From Planctomycetota bacterium (lineage in GTDB: Bacteria > Planctomycetota > Phycisphaerae > Sedimentisphaerales > Anaerobacaceae), in assembly GCA_022567055.1 (NCBI GenBank), contig JADFHU010000052.1, forward strand, positions 1 to 14,134: a DNA stretch of 14,134 nucleotides. Direction: 5' to 3'. This document shows, piece after piece, positions 6,816 to 13,146 of this stretch. A model generated the notes under the pieces. That model did no database searches. It was not told where the DNA came from and saw nothing but the letters and a program-made list of their open reading frames with translations. Within the stretch, counting starts at the first letter, position 1. Each line of letters begins with the position of its first letter. Position numbers and translations under genes: made by a program.

Positions 6816-7514
6816 GTGCCTCCTCATCAAGCCTATCGCTCATTACAGGAGTTTCTAGAACGATTGCAGGAGAACTGCCTGCTACTTGCACGGCATGGCC
6901 AGAGCGACTGGAATGCCATGGACCTTATTCAGGGACAGCAGGACCGACCGCTCAGCCCCCTAGGATTCAAGCAGAGGAAGAACCTCTTCTTTCTTTTGCA
7001 GTCGGTTGCCCTGGCTCGAATATTTACCAGTACACTACAACGGACTATTCAGACCGCGCTGCCCATTGGTGAGGAGAAGAAACTACCTTTGGAAGGCATG
7101 GCTGCGCTTGATGAGGCCAAACTGGGAATTTTCGAAGGCGAAAGCAAGGTCTCATTTTCTGATGATGCTTCAAAAAAGACGTATCAGGCATTCTTGAATG
7201 ATGAAATAAACGTGATCCTTCCCGGCGGCGGAGAGAATCTCAAAATGGTCGATACGCGGATTGCACCCTCGGTTGCAGTGTTTCTGGACGCAGTCGAGAG
7301 TTCGGGCCACACCTTGGTTGTCGGGCATCGCAATGTGAATAAAATGATTGTTAGAAATCTTCTGGGTCTCTCCTTTGCGCAAGGATATCGAGTTGAACAT
7401 GAGCATAATCTTCTCTATGTGTATGCACCGAAAACTCAGCAAATCTTTTCTATTGAAATTGGCAACCCGTGTGCGCTTATTGAAATTAAACCGGGTTATA
7501 CAGAAATCGATTGA
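6816..7514 (+). CDS. Histidine phosphatase (phosphoglycerate mutase-like, branch 1)
   Basis: Branch 1 of the histidine phosphatase superfamily uses a phosphohistidine intermediate to cleave small phosphate monoesters. Visible catalytic elements: the RHG motif LLLARHGQSDWN (His27, Arg26), the second Arg76 in STLQRTIQTA, the acidic GIFEGES at 104-110, and the second histidine His171 in LVVGHRNVNKMIV. Length (232, or 216 from the alternative TTG 6864) is normal. The GTG at 6816 has little ribosome binding site; TTG 6864 follows an AGGAG by 12 bases and starts closer to the fold, so the start is uncertain. It sits eight bases after the CDP-alcohol transferase gene and is the last gene of the operon. 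Its substrate is unknown; a role in the phosphonate pathway or in removing a lipid or sugar phosphate is inference. Confidence 0.88.
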   Translation: MPPHQAYRSLQEFLERLQENCLLLARHGQSDWNAMDLIQGQQDRPLSPLGFKQRKNLFFLLQSVALARIFTSTLQRTIQTALPIGEEKKLPLEGMAALDEAKLGIFEGESKVSFSDDASKKTYQAFLNDEINVILPGGGENLKMVDTRIAPSVAVFLDAVESSGHTLVVGHRNVNKMIVRNLLGLSFAQGYRVEHEHNLLYVYAPKTQQIFSIEIGNPCALIEIKPGYTEID

Positions 7515-7549
7515 TACAGGATGAGAGGGCGACTCGAGAGCGGTCGTAT

Positions 7550-7574
7550 GTGTCCATGCGACACTGGATTTTTT
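7550..7574 (+). terminator. Possible Rho-independent terminator of the phosphonate operon
   Basis: GTGTC-CATGC-GACAC forms a five-pair stem 35 bases after the phosphatase stop. After a four-base gap comes a run of six T (7569-7574). The stem is short and the T-run is displaced, so efficiency may be modest. The position, between two convergent genes, is right. Confidence 0.4.
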
Positions 7575-7605
7575 GCAGGTGTCCTCCATCTGCGAGCGAA
7601 ACCCG

Positions 7606-8541
7606 CTAGCTCGGTTTGCCAGAAGGCACCGCTTGGGGATGGTCGGTCGCGACCATATCCAAGTCTGCCGCCCCGGCGTTGGACAGGACCTGTTTCGCAT
7701 CCCGGCAGCCGGGGATGACGCAGGTGACGGCCGGATGCTGCAGACACCAGGCCAGCGCCCACTGGGCCATGGAGGCGTCCGTAGGTACTTCGTTGTGTAG
7801 GGTCTGTACCTGGGCGAGCTGTTCGTTCCGAAGCTCTTCCGTCAGCCAGACCTGACGGACATCGTCGTCGGCAAAGCGGGTCCCTTGCGGGTATTTGCCG
7901 CTCAGAAAACCGCAGGCCAAGGGGACACGTGCCAGCACGCCCAAGTCTTGCTTGGTGCAGGAGGCAAACACCTCTTCCGGTTGAGGATTGAGTCGGTTGT
8001 GCACGAGTTGTATGGCGCCGACTCCCAGGGCCGTGGCCTGGTCGACTTGAAAGGTGCCCTCGAGTTTGCTGCTGATGGAAACCCCCAGGTGTCTGATCTT
8101 TCCCGCCTCTTTTTGTCTCTCTAGCATCTCCCAGAGGCCCTCTGTCTCGAATATATCGTCGTCACCGCTGTGAAACTGATAGAGGTCTATGTACTCCGTC
8201 TGCAGGGCACGTAAGGATGCCTCCAGCTGCTGTTGGACTTGGCTCGGATCAAAGCGGAGGTCGCGGTCGAAAGGCTTGTTGAAGTGATGTCCAAATTTGG
8301 TGGCCACGATCCACTGGTCCCGCTGTCCGGCCATGGCCCGTCCCAGGAGTTCTTCCGACAGGTGGTCGCCGTAACACTCCGCGGTGTCGAGCAGGTTGAT
8401 GCCGCACTGGCTTGCCTGCTCCAGGATCGCTTTTACCTCCTCTGCCGAGTAGATCTGGCCCCATTCACCGCCGAGTTGCCAGGTGCCAATGCCTATGACG
8501 GAGACACGGAGGTCACTCTGTCCCAATCGTCGGTATTTCAT
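7606..8541 (-). CDS. Aldo/keto reductase
   Basis: NAD(P)H-dependent oxidoreductase of the aldo/keto reductase superfamily (TIM barrel, 311 residues). The catalytic tetrad is intact: Asp52 and Tyr57 in LLDTAECYG, Lys82 in ATKFG, and His124 in YQFHSGD. The cofactor-binding end is visible as WCLQHPAVTCVIPGCRDAKQV, with the IPG(C/A) turn typical of the family. It resembles the YajO/Tas-type general reductases, whose substrates are usually unknown. It lies 20 bases after the manC stop on the same strand, so it is probably cotranscribed with manC and could act on a sugar intermediate, but nothing in the sequence proves this. The Shine-Dalgarno is weak. Confidence 0.92.
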   Translation of the reverse strand: MKYRRLGQSDLRVSVIGIGTWQLGGEWGQIYSAEEVKAILEQASQCGINLLDTAECYGDHLSEELLGRAMAGQRDQWIVATKFGHHFNKPFDRDLRFDPSQVQQQLEASLRALQTEYIDLYQFHSGDDDIFETEGLWEMLERQKEAGKIRHLGVSISSKLEGTFQVDQATALGVGAIQLVHNRLNPQPEEVFASCTKQDLGVLARVPLACGFLSGKYPQGTRFADDDVRQVWLTEELRNEQLAQVQTLHNEVPTDASMAQWALAWCLQHPAVTCVIPGCRDAKQVLSNAGAADLDMVATDHPQAVPSGKPS

Positions 8542-8561
8542 GATGCTTTACAGTGGTGTGC

Positions 8562-9650
8562 TTAAAGATAGGATCCGTCACCCTGTTGCTCGATCTGTTC
8601 CAGCAGGCCCTTGAGTTTATCGGCATGGTCCTTGTGACAGACCAGGGTGGCATCGGGGCTATGGACGATGATCAAGTCTTGCACGCCGATCGCGGCGATC
8701 ATGTGGCCCTCTTGCTCCGTGACCATGATGCTGTTCGTGACATCCAGTAAAGCGGAGGCGGTACTGGCGACGATGTTGTTGTGGGCATCGGGCGTGTGGA
8801 CATCGGCCAGGGCGGCAAAGGAGCCCAGGTCTGCCCACTGGCAGTCCAGCTCGATGGCGGAGACATGGGGCGCCTTTTCCATGACGGCGAAGTCGATACT
8901 GATCTTGGGCAGGCGGGGAAACCATTCCGTCAGGGTCGATTCCCACTGCGGTGTGTTCCAGCCGGCCTGAAGCTGTTCCAGGGGCTCGGTGCTGTCGGGC
9001 AGGAACTCGTTGAGAAGCGCTAGAATCGTCTTGGTCTTCCAGACGAACAGACCGGAGTTCCAGAAGGTGTTGCCGCTCTCGAGGTAGGTCTGCGCCGTCT
9101 GACGATCCGGCTTTTCCACGAAGGCCTCGACCGGACGCACGGGATGGGTACAGCCCGGGTGAGCTTCGCCCTCCCGGCAACGCACATAGCCATACTGAGT
9201 GGCCGCAAAGGTGGGTTTGATGCCAAAGGTCACCAGGCGTTCGGGGTGTTGGGTTACGAAGCAGAGGGCATCCTTGATGACGCTTTGAAAGGCGCTTGCC
9301 GGGTCCATGGTCTGGTCTGCCGTGACGACCGCCATGGTGGCGTCGGGATCTTTGGCCGAGAGGATCGCCGCCGCCAGGCCGATGGCGCCGGCGGTGTCAC
9401 GCACCAGCGGCTCGGCGACGACACTCTCAGGGGGGAGATCCGGTAAGGTGTCCCGGACAATGTCGACGTAGGCGGCGTTGGTGACGACCAAGATGTGGTC
9501 GGGATCGAAGATCGGCTTAAGGCGGGCATAGCAGAGTCCCAGCAGGGTCTGGCCTTGAATGAGCTTTAGCACTTGCTTGGGGCGTTCTCTGCGACTCAAG
9601 GGCCAAAGTCGTTTGCCCGTGCCACCCGCCATGATGACAGCGTAGTTCAT
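8562..9650 (-). CDS. manC: Mannose-1-phosphate guanylyltransferase
   Basis: Makes GDP-mannose from GTP and mannose-1-phosphate in the cytoplasm, feeding O-antigen, capsule or glycan synthesis. The nucleotide-binding signature MAGGTGKRLWPLSR (residues 7-20) with PKQ (Lys25) is complete. It is followed by AEPLVRDTAGAIGLAA (79-94), YGYVR, the VEAFVEKPD sugar-phosphate region, NSGLFVWK and the WADLGSFAAL block. At 362 residues it is the monofunctional form, lacking the C-terminal isomerase cupin of bifunctional ManC/AlgA enzymes. The usual PSDH/PADH metal motif reads TADQ (110-113), a modest departure. The ATG overlaps the stop codon of the truncated permease (ATGA), and GGGA within that reading frame about nine bases before the ATG can serve as ribosome binding site. 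The partner mutase gene (manB type) starts divergently about 0.9 kb away. Confidence 0.94.
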   Translation of the reverse strand: MNYAVIMAGGTGKRLWPLSRRERPKQVLKLIQGQTLLGLCYARLKPIFDPDHILVVTNAAYVDIVRDTLPDLPPESVVAEPLVRDTAGAIGLAAAILSAKDPDATMAVVTADQTMDPASAFQSVIKDALCFVTQHPERLVTFGIKPTFAATQYGYVRCREGEAHPGCTHPVRPVEAFVEKPDRQTAQTYLESGNTFWNSGLFVWKTKTILALLNEFLPDSTEPLEQLQAGWNTPQWESTLTEWFPRLPKISIDFAVMEKAPHVSAIELDCQWADLGSFAALADVHTPDAHNNIVASTASALLDVTNSIMVTEQEGHMIAAIGVQDLIIVHSPDATLVCHKDHADKLKGLLEQIEQQGDGSYL

Positions 9651-9955
9651 GGTTTGTACATCCCGAGACCCAGCAAGACACCAGACTTATAGCTGAACTT
9701 CTTGATGAGAATCGCTGCCGGAAAGGCCAGCAGGCCATAGCCCAATCCGTAGAACACCACCTGGATCAGGGACGTGCGTGTGTCCGTCATACTCACGATT
9801 CGCTTAACGGCCGCCAAGAGCGTATCGGTCATGTTGTTCGCCAGCCCCCACCAGGCGAAGAGGCGGGTGAGGAGGTTGACGGGCAGAAGGACTCCCGGGG
9901 GAAGCAATGCGGTGCCTTGCTCGGAGCCTTCAGTCGGGGGTGCGGCATCCGACAT
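9647..9955 (-). pseudogene. fucP: Truncated FucP-type sugar permease (N-terminal ~100 residues)
   Basis: The 102-residue product matches the N-terminus of FHS/FucP-family sugar:proton symporters (major facilitator superfamily): FAWWGLANNMTDTL (34-47), TSLIQVVFYGLGYGLL (61-76), then FPAAILIKKFSYKSGVLLGLGMY (79-101), which spans the first loop motif. Family members have about 400-430 residues and 12 helices; here the frame ends abruptly after GLGMYKP, within what should be helix 3. The stop TGA overlaps the manC ATG. The 5' end looks functional: ATG 9955 has AAGGA eight bases before and a plausible promoter further upstream. I read this as a deletion that removed the last three quarters of the gene and joined the stump to manC. 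Upstream in-frame codons to 10063 are possible but have no ribosome binding site. A transport role is unlikely. Confidence 0.8.
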
Positions 9956-10030
9956 GTCACATCCTTTCTTTGAGGTTGTTTGAAAGTCTTGGTATAGCCG
10001 AGTCTCCGGCGGCAAACTTGGGGCGGGTCC

Positions 10031-10058
10031 ATTATCACGAAAAGCCGGGACCCGGCAA
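10031..10058 (-). promoter_or_regulatory. Candidate promoter for fucP'-manC-reductase, with palindromic spacer
   Basis: On the minus strand TTGCCG (10058-10053) and GATAAT (10036-10031) are separated by 16 bases, a fair sigma-70 promoter about 75 bases before the truncated permease start. The -35 and spacer contain the perfect palindrome GCCGGG-T-CCCGGC (10044-10056), which could be an operator or hairpin. Confidence 0.45.
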
Positions 10059-10091
10059 CACAAATCTCCCTATCGAGTTTTCCGACAGAGC

Positions 10092-10199
10092 CTAAAACCC
10101 GCGCAGCTCGGTGCTTTCACGTCGCGGCAGGCCTGGCTTGGGTAGGCGTTTCAGTACCACGTATTCGATACCGTTGGCTTCACAGTATTGGCGTTTCAC
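10092..10199 (-). pseudogene. 3' fragment of an unidentified gene
   Basis: A minus-strand frame reads 35 residues to a TAG: VKRQYCEANGIEYVVL, then KRLPKPGLPRRESTELRGF. The composition (basic, Pro-rich tail ending in RGF) looks like a genuine protein C-terminus rather than random translation, but I cannot assign it to a family. Upstream the frame runs into the repeat element at 10196-10260, so the body of the gene is missing, apparently lost or replaced where the repeat sits. There is no good start codon context. It may be the remnant of a gene or insertion element. Confidence 0.35.
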
Positions 10200-10260
10200 C
10201 AATAAAAAATGGAAGAGGACAGCACCAGCGACAGCCTCTCCGCGGCCTCTGCGGTCTTCC
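10196..10260 (+). repeat. Diverged copy A of a palindromic interspersed repeat
   Basis: Starts with TTCACCA and contains AGAGG (10214-10218) / CCTCT (10235-10239) and outer arms GGAAGA (10211-10216) / TCTTCC (10255-10260). The core aligns with copy B at 12881-12982 in the same orientation, about 30 of 42 positions by eye, with the shared segment GCGA(C/T)AGCCTCTC. Most differences are A-to-G or C-to-T type changes, leaving this copy richer in GC. The repeat family is nameless to me, but CACAGAG-rich palindromes of this kind are seen between genes in many bacteria. Confidence 0.6.
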
Positions 10261-10265
10261 ACCCT

Positions 10266-10310
10266 CCGTAGCAGAGCTGCTGCCTGCCCTCCGCACGGAG
10301 CGTGCTACGG
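10266..10310. repeat. Nested inverted repeat CCGTAGCA...TGCTACGG
   Basis: Eight-base arms CCGTAGCA (10266-10273) and TGCTACGG (10303-10310) are perfectly complementary and enclose a second hairpin, CTCCG (10289-10293) / CGGAG (10296-10300). It lies just after repeat copy A and looks like a second small palindromic element. Confidence 0.55.
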
Positions 10311-10353
10311 AAGGCGGGCGGAGGACGGGCCGCGAGAGACATGCTATTGCGTT

Positions 10354-10368
10354 GCGGCCGAAGGCCGC
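10354..10368. repeat. Hairpin GCGGCC-GAA-GGCCGC
   Basis: A perfect six-pair stem with a GAA loop. The same loop and inner stem (GCC-GAA-GGC) recur at 12985-13001 and, inverted, at 12857-12869, suggesting one family of small palindromes. Confidence 0.55.
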
Positions 10369-10558
10369 GCTAAGATGAGATCGCCCTGTCCGCCGCGCTG
10401 ATAGCTCTTGGCGCTTCTGCTTCGGGATCTTAAGATGAGCGTCACGTCCCGTGGGCGGACGATGTTTGAGACCTAGAACCTATGGATGAACCGTGCATGA
10501 TACTCTGCGATACCCGAGAGGTTGATCTGGTGGTGACCTATTTTGGAGTGCAGATGGC

Positions 10559-12049
10559 ATGAAGGAGTTAACGATCGATGATCTCATGCAGCGCAGCGGC
10601 GTGGCCTTTGGCACCAGCGGAGCCCGCGGCCTGGCCGAAGACATGACCGACCGGGTCTGTTATGTCTATACGATGGGTTTCCTGCAGTATCTGGAATCTG
10701 AAGGTGAGCTTCCCGGAGGAGAGACGGAGGTGGCCGTCGCGGGGGACCTGCGCCCGAGTACGGATCGCATCATGCAGGCCGTTTGTCGTGCCGCTGCGGA
10801 CCGAGGCTACCGGCCGGTGAACTGCGGCAAGATCCCCTCACCGGCCGTGGCCCTGTACGGTCTTGTCCACCGGGTGCCGGCGATCATGGTCACCGGCAGT
10901 CACATACCGGCGGACCGGAACGGGATCAAGTTCAACCGTTGTTCGGGTGAAATCCTAAAGCCCGACGAAGCGGGCATTCGTCGTCAGACGGTCCGTGTTG
11001 ATGATGGCGTCTTTTCGGAGCGCGGGGCGTTTCTTAGCGCCGACACCGAGCGCTGGCCCGAGACGATGCAGGCCCGTGAGGCCTATGTGGCCCGTTACCT
11101 CGATGTGTTTCCCTCTGACTGTCTACAGGGCAAACGCATCGGTGTCTATCAACACTCCGCCGTGGGCCGTGATCTACTCTTGGAGATCTATCGAGGCCTG
11201 GGGGCCGAGACGGTGCCGCTCGGACGCTCCGAGGACTTCGTGCCCGTAGATACGGAAGCCATTCGACCGGAGGATGTGAGTCTTGCCGCTCGTTGGGCCG
11301 CGGAGGCATCCTATGTGGCCATCGTGTCGACGGATGGAGACAGTGACCGGCCCCTGATCGCCGACGAACGGGGTCAGTGGCTTCGAGGTGACGTCGCGGG
11401 CATCCTCTGCGCCCGATACCTCGGGGCGGATGCGGTGAGCACGCCGGTGAGCTGCAACACGGCGCTGGAAAAATCGGGGTTGTTCGCGCGAGTCGATCGC
11501 ACTCGCATCGGATCACCCTATGTCATCTCCTCCATGCAGCAGGCCAGCCGGGCCGGATGCAAACGAGTCGTGGGCTATGAAGCCAACGGTGGCTTTCTGC
11601 TTCAGTCCGAGTGCGAACTCTATGGCCGTCGACTGTCCGCCTTGCCGACACGGGACGCGGTCATTCTCCACCTCGCCCTTCTCCTCTTGGCGGAGCGTGA
11701 GGGCAAACGCATCTCGGAACTGGTGGCCACGCTGCCCCGGCGCTTCACCGCCAGTGATCGTCTGCAGGAAATTTCGCAGACACGAAGTCACTCCCTGCTC
11801 GAACGCTTTCGATCGGGACGGCCGGCGCAAGACTGCGAGAAGGGCACCGACATATTTGGAAGCCTGTGTGGCGTCTGTCGCGACATCGACCACACCGATG
11901 GCGTGCGCATGACCTTCGACAGCGAAGAGATCATCCATCTGCGTCCCTCCGGCAATGCGCCCGAACTCCGTTGTTACACGGAAACAGCCTCACCGGCGCG
12001 TGCCGCCGAACTCAATGTGGCCTGTCTGAAGATCCTCCGTTCGTTGTGA
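10559..12049 (+). CDS. manB: Phosphomannomutase/phosphoglucomutase (alpha-D-phosphohexomutase)
   Basis: Interconverts the 6- and 1-phosphates of a hexose through a phosphoserine and a bisphosphate intermediate; with manC nearby, mannose-6-phosphate to mannose-1-phosphate is the likely reaction. All four active-site loops are visible: FGTSGARG (18-24), the phosphoserine loop VTGSHIPADRNGIKF (Ser114), the metal-binding loop TDGDSDRP (Asp259, Asp261, Asp263), the sugar-binding GYEANGGF (Glu341), and the phosphate-binding loop RPSGNAPELR (462-471). The loop reads TGSHIP rather than the textbook TASHNP, as in some other bacterial mutases. Length 496 is slightly longer than average. ATG 10559 has GGAG ten bases before. 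It is followed 30 bases later by the aldolase gene, so the two probably form an operon. Confidence 0.93.
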   Translation: MKELTIDDLMQRSGVAFGTSGARGLAEDMTDRVCYVYTMGFLQYLESEGELPGGETEVAVAGDLRPSTDRIMQAVCRAAADRGYRPVNCGKIPSPAVALYGLVHRVPAIMVTGSHIPADRNGIKFNRCSGEILKPDEAGIRRQTVRVDDGVFSERGAFLSADTERWPETMQAREAYVARYLDVFPSDCLQGKRIGVYQHSAVGRDLLLEIYRGLGAETVPLGRSEDFVPVDTEAIRPEDVSLAARWAAEASYVAIVSTDGDSDRPLIADERGQWLRGDVAGILCARYLGADAVSTPVSCNTALEKSGLFARVDRTRIGSPYVISSMQQASRAGCKRVVGYEANGGFLLQSECELYGRRLSALPTRDAVILHLALLLLAEREGKRISELVATLPRRFTASDRLQEISQTRSHSLLERFRSGRPAQDCEKGTDIFGSLCGVCRDIDHTDGVRMTFDSEEIIHLRPSGNAPELRCYTETASPARAAELNVACLKILRSL

Positions 12050-12079
12050 CAGGACAATCCCTTAGTGAAAGGTTTATGC

Positions 12080-12853
12080 ATGCATGCACTCAAGAAGACG
12101 CTCCAGGCGGGCAAGCTGACCATCGGGAATATGATTTCTGAGGTACGTAACCCGAATGTTGTCCATCTGCTGGCGCGATGCGGTTATGACTTCATCATTG
12201 TCGACAATGAACATGGGACCTACTCGGTCGAGACCCTGTCCAATATCATCGCGGCGGCCCATGGGGGCAATGTCCCTATTCTGGTACGCATCCCGGAAAT
12301 CAGGCGTGAGACCGTGATGAAGCCCTTGGATGCCGGGGCCGCCGGCCTGCTGGTCCCTCAGGTGGATACGGCCGACCAGGCCCGGCAGTTGGTGGAATTT
12401 GCCAAGTATCCACCCGAAGGAGCACGGGGCGTGGCGCTCCGTCGACCCCATAACCTGTATCGCAGGGTCAGCGCCTCGGACTACCTGCGTCAGGCCAATG
12501 AGGAAACCTTTCTGGCCGTGCAGGCCGAGACACCGACGGCCATCGAAAATCGGGAAGAGATCGCCTCCGTCCCGGGAATCGATGCGATCTTCGTGGGCCC
12601 CATGGATCTGTCTGTCAGCATGGGACATCCCGGGGAAGCCACGCACCCCGCACAGGTTGAGGCCGTTGACAAGATCGTCGCGACCTGCCGGCAGAAGGGA
12701 CTGGCGAGCGGCATCATGCTGTTCGATCGTGACCAGGCGGCGCACTGGATCGAAAAAGGCATGCGTTTTATGGTCTATGGCAGCGATATCAGCCTCTTGG
12801 CCGATGCAGCGTTGGAGGCGGTGACGGCGCTGAAGAAGCTGGTTGTCTCATAA
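12080..12853 (+). CDS. HpcH/HpaI-family aldolase
   Basis: Class II, metal-dependent aldolase of the HpcH/HpaI (GarL-like) family, which cleaves or forms 2-oxo acids by pyruvate-enolate chemistry. The 257-residue barrel shows VDNEHG (His45, base), LVRIPE (Arg70), AGLLVPQVDTADQ, ARGVALRRP, metal ligand Glu150 in AVQAETPTAIEN, and metal ligand Asp176 in VGPMDLSVSMGHPG. Known relatives act on 2-dehydro-3-deoxyglucarate, 4-hydroxy-2-oxoheptanedioate or deoxy-rhamnonate; the substrate here cannot be told. I chose ATG 12080 because AAAGG lies seven bases upstream; a GTG at 12065 is in frame. Position right after manB suggests a part in making or breaking an unusual sugar acid of the cell surface, which is inference. 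Confidence 0.92.
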   Translation: MHALKKTLQAGKLTIGNMISEVRNPNVVHLLARCGYDFIIVDNEHGTYSVETLSNIIAAAHGGNVPILVRIPEIRRETVMKPLDAGAAGLLVPQVDTADQARQLVEFAKYPPEGARGVALRRPHNLYRRVSASDYLRQANEETFLAVQAETPTAIENREEIASVPGIDAIFVGPMDLSVSMGHPGEATHPAQVEAVDKIVATCRQKGLASGIMLFDRDQAAHWIEKGMRFMVYGSDISLLADAALEAVTALKKLVVS

Positions 12854-12856
12854 GGG

Positions 12857-12869
12857 CGGCCTTCGGCCG
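12857..12869. repeat. Hairpin CGGCC-TTC-GGCCG after the aldolase gene
   Basis: Five perfect GC pairs with a three-base loop, three bases after the aldolase stop. There is no T-run, so it is either a weak transcript end or a member of the small GCC-GAA-GGC palindrome family, here in inverted sense. Confidence 0.5.
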
Positions 12870-12880
12870 GAACTATGAAA

Positions 12881-12982
12881 GGTTTTCACCACAGAGAAAA
12901 GATGAGAGCACAGAGAAAAGCAAGAGGCAAGCAGTGGCGATAGCCTCTCTGTGTCCTCTGTTTTTCTCTGTGGTAAAACACC
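12881..12982 (+). repeat. Palindromic interspersed repeat, copy B (CACAGAG type)
   Basis: About 100 bases bounded by perfect 13-base inverted arms ACCACAGAGAAAA (12888-12900) and TTTTCTCTGTGGT (12962-12974). Inside is a second inverted pair AGAGGC (12923-12928) / GCCTCT (12943-12948) and further CACAGAG / CTCTGTG units. It encodes nothing, and its size and arms recall miniature transposon-like elements. Copy A lies 2.7 kb upstream on the other side of the manB-aldolase pair. Confidence 0.7.
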
Positions 12983-12984
12983 AC

Positions 12985-13001
12985 ATATGCCGAAGGCATA
13001 T
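12985..13001. repeat. Hairpin ATATGCC-GAA-GGCATAT
   Basis: A perfect seven-pair stem with a GAA loop directly after repeat copy B, followed by T-rich sequence (13021-13100) without a gene. Confidence 0.55.
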
Positions 13002-13146
13002 ACGGACGCCAAGCAGCTGATTTTTTCATATCCTTTTTGTTTTCGCCGATTAAGCCTTTTTCGCGGTTGATCGCTTTTACTTTTGTCCCAACACTTTTTC
13101 AAAAATTAGTTACCGGCAAGCCCCAAGTCATATTATGATGCTCCCT

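Larger units (their letters stand above)
10200..10558. other. Noncoding region upstream of the phosphohexomutase, rich in hairpins
   Basis: About 360 bases with no supportable gene. It contains repeat copy A, the CCGTAGCA/TGCTACGG structure, a GCC-GAA-GGC hairpin, and a TAAGATGAG direct repeat (near 10371 and 10431). The last 120 bases must carry the promoter of the phosphohexomutase gene, but no convincing -35/-10 pair was found. Confidence 0.5.

Noticed and set aside
11034..11516. Antisense frames of 140-170 codons inside the phosphohexomutase gene
   Set aside because: Arg/Pro-rich shadows caused by codon bias of the GC-rich sense gene, which has full catalytic motifs.
12074..12745. 223-codon minus-strand frame opposite the aldolase
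   Set aside because: Sense strand encodes a complete HpcH/HpaI aldolase with catalytic residues; the antisense has no family pattern.
12881..13001. CRISPR array considered for the repeated CACAGAG units
   Set aside because: Units are short, irregular, arranged as inverted rather than regularly spaced direct repeats, and no cas genes are present.
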